This document shows, piece after piece, positions 36,336 to 44,247 of a stretch of 64,000 nt of DNA. Made by a program: the position numbers and the translations under genes. The notes under the pieces were generated by a model. That model had not been told where the DNA came from, made no database searches, and worked only from the letters and a program-made list of their open reading frames with translations. Origin of the DNA: SB11 sp965222995 (GTDB taxonomy: Bacteria > Bacteroidota > Bacteroidia > UBA8524). The stretch lies in the NCBI GenBank assembly GCA_965222995.1, contig OZ244977.1, positions 3,410,001 to 3,474,000 of the forward strand, written 5' to 3'. The first letter of the stretch is position 1; every line of letters begins with the position of its first letter.

Positions 36336-37877
36336 TTAATAATTTTCTAAAATTTCTTTTAATTTTCCTTTAATCACAATTTTCATACCCTTAGAGGGGG
36401 CAGAAGTATAAAACTCATGCAGTTGCTCAACTACATCAGGGTCAATAAACCCTGTATTTTCAGCATCAATTATTATTTTACTGCTTACAGGTATGTAAGA
36501 CAAATAATCTTTTATCTCTTTAATATTCAAAAAAGTAACATCACGCCTAAAGCGTAATAAATAATTATCACCGTCAACAGTAAGCGTTACGGCCTTTAAT
36601 TTGTTGGCTTTAATAGTAAAAAACAAACCTACCATAAGCCCCACAATAATGCCCGAAAGTAAATCGGTAATTAAAATGGCAAAAATGGTAATGAAAAAAG
36701 GGATAAGCTGCATGCGTCCTTTACTTGCTATAGATTTTATAATTTTGGGCGAGGTGAGCTTATAACCGATAAAAAAAAGTATACCTGCTAATGAAGAAAG
36801 CGGGATGAGGTTTAAAATAGGGGCTATATAAATTACACATACTAAAAGCAAAATGCCATGAAAAATGGCAGAAAGTTTTGTTTTTGCTCCTGCATTAACA
36901 TTGGCAGAACTGCGAATAATTACGGCAGTAATAGGCAAGCCGCCAAGCAACCCCGAAAGAATATTACCTACCCCCTGTGCTTTTAGCTCCGTATTTTTGT
37001 TAGTAATGTTTTTTTCTGGGTCGAGTTTATCTACAGCTTCAACGCTTAATAGCGATGCTAAACTGGCTACTAAAGCTATGGTTACGCTTACTGACCAAAC
37101 TTCAGCAGAAGCAAATCCACTAAAATCAGGAGACTTAAGCCCATCGGCAAACTTGGGAAAAGAACCCGTTTTGGGTATACTGGCCAAATGATTACCCGCT
37201 AAAGCAAAATCCTCACCTAAACTAGGAAACCAATAGGTGTTAAGAAGTACGGCTGTAATTACTGCCACCAAAGCCCCGGGTATAATTTGGAAAATCATCC
37301 GCTTTTTAAAAGCTTTTAATTCCCATAGCATTAAAATTCCGATAGTAATTAAAGTGATAATACCTGCTGCGGGGCGAAATGTTCGTAAAGCAAACCAAAT
37401 AGTGCTAAATGTATTACTACCATCTGGCTGTTTAAAGCTTTCAATCCCTTCATAGTTTGAGTCATAGCCCAAAGCGTGCGGAATTTGTTTCAGGATGAGA
37501 ATAATTCCTATAGCAGCCAACATACCTTTTATTACAGGCGAGGGAACATAATTACCAACCGCTCCTAACTTAGCAAAACCAAAAATAAGCTGTATAACAC
37601 CTGCAATTAGTACTGCTACCAGAAACACCTCGTAACTGGGCAGCTTTTCTAAAGAACTTATTACAACCGTTGTTAAACTGGCTGCAGGACCACTTACACT
37701 AAGGCTGGAACCGCTTAAAACGCCGACTACAATACCCCCTACAATACCCGAAATTATACCTGCCATCAGCGGGGCATTGGAAGCAAGTGCAATACCTATA
37801 CAAAGAGGTAGTGCCACTAAGAAAACCACAAGAGAAGCAGGTATATCGTTTTTTAAATGTTTTCGCCAGTTTGCCAT
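36336..37877 (-). CDS. SulP family anion transporter, probably bicarbonate
   Basis: 513 residues. About 10-12 membrane helices (about 15-410) include the family stretches PLCIGIALASNAPLMAGIISGIVGG and SVSGPAASL. A C-terminal STAS domain (about 425-513; FLNIKEIKDYL, IIIDAENTGFIDPDVVEQL) follows. SulP proteins move sulfate, bicarbonate or dicarboxylates. The neighbouring carbonic anhydrase favours bicarbonate, as in BicA-like systems, but this is an inference from context. Confidence 0.85.
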   Translation of the reverse strand: MANWRKHLKNDIPASLVVFLVALPLCIGIALASNAPLMAGIISGIVGGIVVGVLSGSSLSVSGPAASLTTVVISSLEKLPSYEVFLVAVLIAGVIQLIFGFAKLGAVGNYVPSPVIKGMLAAIGIILILKQIPHALGYDSNYEGIESFKQPDGSNTFSTIWFALRTFRPAAGIITLITIGILMLWELKAFKKRMIFQIIPGALVAVITAVLLNTYWFPSLGEDFALAGNHLASIPKTGSFPKFADGLKSPDFSGFASAEVWSVSVTIALVASLASLLSVEAVDKLDPEKNITNKNTELKAQGVGNILSGLLGGLPITAVIIRSSANVNAGAKTKLSAIFHGILLLVCVIYIAPILNLIPLSSLAGILFFIGYKLTSPKIIKSIASKGRMQLIPFFITIFAILITDLLSGIIVGLMVGLFFTIKANKLKAVTLTVDGDNYLLRFRRDVTFLNIKEIKDYLSYIPVSSKIIIDAENTGFIDPDVVEQLHEFYTSAPSKGMKIVIKGKLKEILENY

Positions 37878-37957
37878 TAAAGCAGTTTATAGGGTTGTTG
37901 CAAAATATAATAAAAAAACCACTGAAAGCACTTCAAAAATTGAAATTATAGGGTTAC

Positions 37958-37988
37958 AATTATCAGATTGCGTAAATTCTTACATTTG
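37958..37988 (+). promoter_or_regulatory. Promoter of the amidohydrolase gene
   Basis: TTG at 37958-37960, 20 bases, TACATTTG at 37981-37988. The ATG starts at 37994, five bases past the box, so the transcript is predicted to be leaderless or nearly so. Confidence 0.65.
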
Positions 37989-37993
37989 CTTTT

Positions 37994-40900
37994 ATGAAAA
38001 AACTGCTACTATTAACCTTTAGCACAATAACCTTTTCTCTTTTTGCTCAAGACAAAAAACCCAAGTGGGACGTGAATAATCCACCGGGTGATTATAAAGA
38101 AATAGAAATTACCACTACCGAGGGTACTTGGATAAACCTGGATGTTAGCCCTGACGGCAAAACCATTGCCTTTGATATGTTGGGTGATATTTACACTTTA
38201 CCTGCTGAAGGAGGAGAAGCAAAACTCATTCGTGGCGGACATGCCTATGAGGTACAACCTCGTTTTAGCCCTGACGGTAAACAAATTTGTTTTACCAGTG
38301 ATTTAGGCGGCGGAGACAATATTTGGATAATGAATATTGACGGCAGTAACGCTAAGCAAGTAACCAAAGAAGATTTCAGACTACTAAACAACCCTATTTG
38401 GACACCTGATGGGAAGTATATAATAGCTCGCAAGCACTTTACCAGCGGCCGCTCTTTAGGGGCGGGTGAAATGTGGATGTACCACATCACTGGCGGTAGC
38501 GGAATACAGCTTACCAAACGCAAAAACGACCAGCAAGATGTAAACGAGCCTTGCATATCTCCCGATGGTCGCTACTTATACTTTAGCGAGGATATGTACC
38601 CAGGCGGCTATTTCCAATACAACAAAGACCCTAATAGCCAGATATATGTAATCCAAAGATACGACAGGCAAGAAGGGAAACTGGAAAACTATATCACAGG
38701 ACCGGGCGGTGCTATTCGCCCGCAAATTAGCCGTGATGGTAAGCTGCTGGCATTTGTTCGCCGTGTAAGAACTAAGAGTGTATTATACGTTCACAATATA
38801 GCAACTGGGCAACAAATCCCTGTTTTTGAAGGACTAAGTAAAGACCAACAAGAAGCCTGGGCAATATTCGGTGTCTACACGGGTTTTAACTGGCTACCCG
38901 ATAACAAACACATTATTATTTGGGGCAAAGGCAAGTTGTGGAAGGTAGACATCACCACTCAAAAAGCCACAGAAATACCTTTCAGAGCCACAGCTAAACA
39001 TCGCATATATAATGCAGTTAAATTTAAGCAAGATGCTTTTGAAGAAACATTAAAACCACAAGCTATTCGCCATGCCGTTACTTCACCCGATGGCAAAACA
39101 TTAGTATTTTCATCAGTAGGGTATTTATGGAAGAAGGCGCTTCCTAATGGTAACCCTGAGCGAATTACCTCACAAAAAAACCACTTTGAGTTTGAACCTG
39201 CTTTTTCTGCCGATAGCAAAAAACTAATTTATGTTACTTGGCACGATACTGCTATGGGCAGAGTAAGAGAACTAAACCTAAAGAGTGGTAAAAGCAAAGT
39301 ACTGATTGGTGAAAAGGGCATTTACCGTGAACCCAATTACTCACCCAACAGTAAGCAGATAATCTACCGTAAAGAAAGAGGCAACAGCCACCAGGGGTTT
39401 GCTTTCTGTGAGCGTACAGGCATATACATTGCCAATGCTGATGGTATCCAAGCCAATTTGGTTACAGAACGAGGAAACAATGCAGTGTTTACCAATGATG
39501 GAAAGCACATCCACTACCAAGTAGGCAAAAAATATTTCGTGGCTGATTTAGACGGAGATAATGCTCAAGAACTATTTCATTCTAAATATGGCAAGCAGTT
39601 TACCCTAAGCCCTGACGGGAAATGGATTGCCTTTAGCGATTTACATAAAGTATATATTATCCCGGTTCCACAAGTGGGCAAAACTTTCGGTTTAAACCGA
39701 AACACCAAAGCGGTTCCTCTTTCGCAAGTGGCAAGAGATGCGGGCTATAACTTACACTGGAGTGGAGATAGTAAAAAACTACACTACACATTAGGCAACC
39801 GTTACTTTTCAGCGGAGATTAAGAACCGTTTTTTGTTTGTAGAAGGGGCGCCTGATAGTATCCCACCAATGGATACTGTGGGTATTGATATTGGACTAGA
39901 GCTAAAAGCAGATAAACCCAACCAGCTGATTTTGCTAAACAATGCTCGTATCATCACTATGGACGATAACAATACGGTGCTTGAAAATGGATGGATGTAT
40001 ATACAAGACAACCAAATTGTAGAGATGGGTACAGGAACAAGAGACATGGGAGCAATTCGGTTAGGGGAAGTTGATAAAGTTATCGACCTGAAAGGTAAAA
40101 CCATAATGCCCGGCTTTGTAGATGTACATGCGCATTTAGGTACATTCCGCCAAGGGCTTAGTCCGCAGAAGCACTGGCCGTATCATGCCAGTTTAGCTTT
40201 CGGCATTACTACCACTCACGACCCCAGTAGCAACAGCGAGATGGTGTTTAGCCAAAGCGAAATGGTGAAATACGGCAGCATGATAGGTCCTCGAATATTC
40301 TCAACAGGTACTATACTATATGGTGCTGATGGCGACTTTAAAGCCGTGATAAACAATTTGGAAGATGCAAAATCAGCTATTCGCCGTACCAAGGCTTTTG
40401 GAGCATTTTCAGTAAAAAGCTATAACCAACCTCGCCGAGAGCAACGCCAGCAAGTGATAGAAGCAGCTCGCCAGCTCAACATTATGGTATACCCTGAGGG
40501 GGGCTCGTTTTTCTACCATAACATGAGTATGATTTTAGACGGGCATACGGGCGTAGAACATAATATACCTGTAGCACCTGTATATAACGATGTAATCCAA
40601 CTGTGGAGCAATAGTAACACAGGCTATACCCCAACCCTTATAGTGAACTATGGTGGTATTAACGGAGAATATTACTGGTACCAAAAAACCAATGTTTGGG
40701 AAAATAAAAAACTACTAACCTTCACTCCTCGTGCCATAATAGATTCACGCAGTCGCCACCGTACCATGATACCTGACGAGGAATACGACAACGGGCATAT
40801 TTTAGTTTCAAAATCATGCAAGCAGTTGAGCGATAGTGGGGTGAGGGTAAACCTAGGTTCACACGGACAAATACAAGGTATTGGCGCACACTGGGAATTG

Positions 40901-41266
40901 TGGATGCTGGCACAAGGAGGTATGAGCAATATGGATGCCCTACGAGCTGCCACTATAAACGGAGCAAAATATATTGGTATGGACCACCAAGTGGGCAGCT
41001 TACAAACCGGCAAACTTGCCGACTTAATTATACTAGATAAAAACCCTCTAGATACCATTACCAATACTCAAAGCATTAGCCAAGTAATGATAAACGGACG
41101 ATTGTATGATGCTAATACCTTAAATGAAATAGGAGCCAGCCCTAAACAACGCCAACCCTATTGGTGGGAGAATAACGGCTATAATGAAGCCTTCCCTTGG
41201 CACGAAGAAACCAATAGCTTTATGCCTACACGTTGCGGCTGCCATGCAGGGCATAAACATGATTAG
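37994..41266 (+). CDS. Secreted amidohydrolase with N-terminal TolB-like beta-propeller
   Basis: 1090 residues with a signal peptide (about 1-18, ending LFAQ). Residues about 45-640 contain repeated PD40/TolB-like blades (DVSPDGKTIAFD, RFSPDGKQICFTSD, CISPDGRYLYFSED, TLSPDGKWIAFSD). The rest is an amidohydrolase with DVHAH (H712 and H714 as metal ligands) in MPGFVDVHAHLG, later histidines in GHTGVEHN, and LGSHGQ, GAHWELWMLAQGG and KLADLIILDKNPL at the end. The family acts on cyclic amides or peptides. The last residues (CGCHAGHKHD) are Cys/His-rich and could bind metal. It is predicted to act in the periplasm or outside the cell. Confidence 0.82.
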   Translation: MKKLLLLTFSTITFSLFAQDKKPKWDVNNPPGDYKEIEITTTEGTWINLDVSPDGKTIAFDMLGDIYTLPAEGGEAKLIRGGHAYEVQPRFSPDGKQICFTSDLGGGDNIWIMNIDGSNAKQVTKEDFRLLNNPIWTPDGKYIIARKHFTSGRSLGAGEMWMYHITGGSGIQLTKRKNDQQDVNEPCISPDGRYLYFSEDMYPGGYFQYNKDPNSQIYVIQRYDRQEGKLENYITGPGGAIRPQISRDGKLLAFVRRVRTKSVLYVHNIATGQQIPVFEGLSKDQQEAWAIFGVYTGFNWLPDNKHIIIWGKGKLWKVDITTQKATEIPFRATAKHRIYNAVKFKQDAFEETLKPQAIRHAVTSPDGKTLVFSSVGYLWKKALPNGNPERITSQKNHFEFEPAFSADSKKLIYVTWHDTAMGRVRELNLKSGKSKVLIGEKGIYREPNYSPNSKQIIYRKERGNSHQGFAFCERTGIYIANADGIQANLVTERGNNAVFTNDGKHIHYQVGKKYFVADLDGDNAQELFHSKYGKQFTLSPDGKWIAFSDLHKVYIIPVPQVGKTFGLNRNTKAVPLSQVARDAGYNLHWSGDSKKLHYTLGNRYFSAEIKNRFLFVEGAPDSIPPMDTVGIDIGLELKADKPNQLILLNNARIITMDDNNTVLENGWMYIQDNQIVEMGTGTRDMGAIRLGEVDKVIDLKGKTIMPGFVDVHAHLGTFRQGLSPQKHWPYHASLAFGITTTHDPSSNSEMVFSQSEMVKYGSMIGPRIFSTGTILYGADGDFKAVINNLEDAKSAIRRTKAFGAFSVKSYNQPRREQRQQVIEAARQLNIMVYPEGGSFFYHNMSMILDGHTGVEHNIPVAPVYNDVIQLWSNSNTGYTPTLIVNYGGINGEYYWYQKTNVWENKKLLTFTPRAIIDSRSRHRTMIPDEEYDNGHILVSKSCKQLSDSGVRVNLGSHGQIQGIGAHWELWMLAQGGMSNMDALRAATINGAKYIGMDHQVGSLQTGKLADLIILDKNPLDTITNTQSISQVMINGRLYDANTLNEIGASPKQRQPYWWENNGYNEAFPWHEETNSFMPTRCGCHAGHKHD

Positions 41267-41278
41267 AGTTTAACCTAA

Positions 41279-42127
41279 ATGAGTGAAGAGCTAAGGATAT
41301 TTGAGAACTATAAGAGGACAGTCTTCAGGGTCAGAGATGATATTGAGTTTTGGTCCAATTTTCTTAATTGGGCGATCAAACAATACCCTAAAACCTTTCC
41401 TCAACAAATTGATAGAGTAATAAGACACGGTCTATTTACTACAATAGATATTGATTTTGTTAATAAAAAAGCTATTGGAGTAAATCAGCCTAACCCTGAA
41501 AAAAGGAACTCAAATAGTTTAGAACAATATAAGTTTGCTTTTTTCGAATGGGTGTTATCTTATGCAACACTAAGGATCTATAATTCTCTTGAGATATTGC
41601 TTCTAAAGTCGATACAGTTGAGGTTTTTTAAGATTTTTTATGGTGAGGATGAAAGTCGTAAAAACACAGAAACAGCAAGAAAAATTAAACAGTTCTTGAA
41701 TCAAAAAAATATAAAAAATGTAACCAAAAACAATAGACATATTATTGCTTTTCTTAAAGAAAAAAGTCCAAGCTTTAAGCAACTCATTAAGTTAAAAGTA
41801 AGAGAGGATCTGAAAGTTAACTGGGAAGAGTTTTTTGAAATGACATCAATTTTGAGGAACGTGATTGTTCACGGAAATGCTGATTTAACAAATAATACAG
41901 TCAATGAACTTAAAAAAAATGGAGGCACGCTTTTGAATCAATATTTTGATATATCAATGGGTAATTACGGGCTTAAAAAATTATCTCCTGTGCAAGCTCC
42001 TGAGAGGGGGAATTATAATAACTTCCTTAAAATGTTTGATGATTTTGCAGTAAACTCTATGAAAGCCATTTTTGAAAAAGGGGACCTGACTTTTTTAGGT
42101 TTTGAAAAACCAGGAACTTATTCATGA
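41279..42127 (+). CDS. HEPN-like protein of unknown function
   Basis: 282 residues, mostly helical, without signal peptide or membrane segment. R193-N-V-I-V-H198 in ILRNVIVHGNAD matches the RxxxxH motif of HEPN ribonuclease domains, and the helices around it (residues about 85-220) fit that fold. No nucleotidyltransferase or other antitoxin lies next to it; the following gene overlaps it by four bases and encodes a small membrane protein. If HEPN, it may cut RNA; catalytic activity is a guess. Confidence 0.45.
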   Translation: MSEELRIFENYKRTVFRVRDDIEFWSNFLNWAIKQYPKTFPQQIDRVIRHGLFTTIDIDFVNKKAIGVNQPNPEKRNSNSLEQYKFAFFEWVLSYATLRIYNSLEILLLKSIQLRFFKIFYGEDESRKNTETARKIKQFLNQKNIKNVTKNNRHIIAFLKEKSPSFKQLIKLKVREDLKVNWEEFFEMTSILRNVIVHGNADLTNNTVNELKKNGGTLLNQYFDISMGNYGLKKLSPVQAPERGNYNNFLKMFDDFAVNSMKAIFEKGDLTFLGFEKPGTYS

Positions 42128-42369
42128 ATCAAACCACATTTGAAATAATAGGCTGGGGAGGGGCTTTGCTATTATTAGCAGGCTACTTTCTTTTTTCTCT
42201 TAGCAAGTTTGATGAGAAGTTATGGGCGTATCATGTGTTTAATTTCGTCAGCTCACTTCTATTATTAATTAATGCTATTTACACAGGTTCAGGGCCATTT
42301 ATGTTGGTAAACGGTGTGTGGTGTATTATTGCTACAGTAGCTTATATAAAAGAAAAGAGAAAAAAATAA
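42124..42369 (+). CDS. Small membrane protein, CBU_0592-like
   Basis: 81 residues with three membrane helices (about 7-25, 33-50 and 53-72) and a basic end (KEKRKK). The pattern IIGWGGALLLLAGYFLFS followed by HVFNFVSSLLLLINAIY resembles the CBU_0592-like family of small integral membrane proteins of unknown role. Its ATG overlaps the stop of the HEPN-like gene (ATGA), implying coupled translation. Confidence 0.55.
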   Translation: MNQTTFEIIGWGGALLLLAGYFLFSLSKFDEKLWAYHVFNFVSSLLLLINAIYTGSGPFMLVNGVWCIIATVAYIKEKRKK

Positions 42370-42380
42370 CCTTATCTATA

Positions 42381-42470
42381 CCATCATTGCGAGGAGGAAC
42401 GACGAAGCAATCTGTTTGACTTTCTATAAAGATTGCTTCAAAAACCTAAGAAGGCTTTCTCGCAATGACG
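42381..42470. repeat. Nested inverted repeat, CATTGCGAGGAGG...GAAGCAATCT type
   Basis: CATTGCGAG (42385-42393) is inverted at 42459-42467, and GAAGCAATCT (42404-42413) is inverted at 42430-42439, so the 90 bases can fold into a long interrupted hairpin. The sequence belongs to a type of dispersed intergenic palindrome seen in many bacterial genomes. No coding sequence overlaps it. Confidence 0.6.
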
Positions 42471-42506
42471 ACCCAATACAGTTAGAAAGAATACTATATT
42501 TACCTA

Positions 42507-43079
42507 ATGCAGCAACTACTAACCGATATAAAAAACTGCACCATTTGCCAAGAGCATTTGCCTATGGGGACAAACCCTGTGGTGGCAGCATCACCAAAAA
42601 GTAAAATATTGGTAGTAGGGCAAGCACCGGGTATTAGGGTGCATGAAAGCAGCATCCCGTGGAACGACAAAAGCGGCGATAACCTTCGCCAATGGTTGCA
42701 AGTAGATAAAGACACATTCTATAATCCTGATATTTTTGCCATAGTACCCATGGGATTTTGTTACCCCGGTACAGGCAAAAGCGGTGATTTACCGCCTCGT
42801 AAAGAATGTGCTCCACAATGGCATAATGCTTTACTGGCTATGATGCCTAATATAGAGCTAGTGCTGCTTATTGGTCAGTATGCCCAAAACTATTATCTGC
42901 AAGGGAATACCAAGAAAACCCTTACCGAAACGGTAAAAGCACATAAAGAATATTTACCTAAGTATCTTCCTCTTCCACATCCTTCTCCCCGTAATAATAT
43001 TTGGCAAAAGAAGAACCCATGGTTTGGTGATGAAGTATTGCCAACGCTTAGAGAAAGAGTAGCACCATTGTTGTACTAA
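42507..43079 (+). CDS. Uracil-DNA glycosylase, family 4-like
   Basis: 190 residues. Motif 1 is GQAPG (38-42) and motif 2 is LPHPSPRN (156-163), as in the UDG superfamily. Four cysteines (C11, C14, C85, C101) have the C-x2-C...C-x15-C spacing of the [4Fe-4S] cluster of family 4 enzymes. The likely role is removal of uracil from DNA in base excision repair. It starts 36 bases after the inverted repeat. Confidence 0.78.
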   Translation: MQQLLTDIKNCTICQEHLPMGTNPVVAASPKSKILVVGQAPGIRVHESSIPWNDKSGDNLRQWLQVDKDTFYNPDIFAIVPMGFCYPGTGKSGDLPPRKECAPQWHNALLAMMPNIELVLLIGQYAQNYYLQGNTKKTLTETVKAHKEYLPKYLPLPHPSPRNNIWQKKNPWFGDEVLPTLRERVAPLLY

Positions 43080-43149
43080 TGTGGATGTTTTTTGTGGAAA
43101 TTAGCACTTCACATTCCATACTTTTGAGATTAGAAAAAACCCTTCGCTT

Positions 43150-44025
43150 ATGAAACGCTTAAAATCGCTTAGCCTAATACTTCTGTTAGTTGGCTTAACG
43201 CTTCCTTCAGTTGCACAAAAAAAGAAAAACCAAACGTGGCTATGGGAAATTAGCGGCAATGGGCTGGAAAAACCCTCCTACCTGTTTGGCACCATTCATA
43301 TTCTTTGCCCAAACGATTTTGTGTTAAGCGATAACCTGCTGGATAAACTTAGCAAGTCAGAACAACTGGTATTAGAAGTTGCTGATGCAGATAATCCTGC
43401 CAATGCTATGCAAATAATGCAAAGTATGGCTATGAAGGGTAAAACTCTAAAAGACTTATATACTGAAGAAGAATACAAAGAAATAGACAAGTTTTTTACA
43501 GACAGTATCGGATATCCACTTTCAGCATTTAATAGTTTTATGCCTATGATGGCTATTACTACTACTTTGCCCAAAATGATGGGTTGTGTTCAACAAAAAT
43601 CTTATGAAGTAGAGCTGACATCAATTGCCCGAAAGCAAGGCAAAGAAGTGAAGGAAGTTGAAACATTAGCGCAACAACTCCATTTTTTTGATACCATCCC
43701 CTATGAAATACAAGCTAAAGAACTGCTTCGTACAGTGAGGGAATGGAATAAAGAAAAAGTGATGCTCAGCTCATTAGTAGACATTTATAAACAACAAGAT
43801 TTTTCAAAAGCATTAGCATTTATACATACCAATATGGGCAATATGGTAGAGTATAAGGATGTATTGTTAGATAATAGAAACAAAGCATGGATTGAAAAAA
43901 TAAAAACTTTTGCAAAGGAAAAGCCTACGCTTTTTGCTTTTGGGGCAGGACACTTGGGAGGGGAAACAGGTTTGGTTAAATTATTAAAAAAAGAAGGCTT
44001 TAAAGTGAAGCCCCTAAAGAATTAG
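43150..44025 (+). CDS. TraB/GumN family protein
   Basis: 291 residues with a signal peptide (about 1-22, ending SVAQ). WLWEISGNGLEKPSYLFGTIHI is the N-terminal family signature, and FAFGAGHLGGETGLVKLLKKEGF is the C-terminal one. The GxxH and glutamate positions resemble those proposed as the active site of Tiki/TraB metalloproteases; an activity in bacterial GumN proteins is unproven. TACTTTTG at 43119-43126 is a possible promoter box. Confidence 0.8.
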   Translation: MKRLKSLSLILLLVGLTLPSVAQKKKNQTWLWEISGNGLEKPSYLFGTIHILCPNDFVLSDNLLDKLSKSEQLVLEVADADNPANAMQIMQSMAMKGKTLKDLYTEEEYKEIDKFFTDSIGYPLSAFNSFMPMMAITTTLPKMMGCVQQKSYEVELTSIARKQGKEVKEVETLAQQLHFFDTIPYEIQAKELLRTVREWNKEKVMLSSLVDIYKQQDFSKALAFIHTNMGNMVEYKDVLLDNRNKAWIEKIKTFAKEKPTLFAFGAGHLGGETGLVKLLKKEGFKVKPLKN

Positions 44026-44247
44026 ACCCTCAGCAAATAAAAATCTCTTTTTTAAAGCAATGACGTTTTGTTAATAGATAAAAACACCAACAGTTTAATT
44101 ACATAATAGAACATTTCATATTATCTTAGCGTTAAGCTATTTGCAGTTATTGCAAATAATAATACCGGTTATAGCAAGAAACCATTACTATAACTACTTT
44201 AACAAAGCCAAATTTGTAGTATACTTTACAAGTAACAGCTAAGAAAA

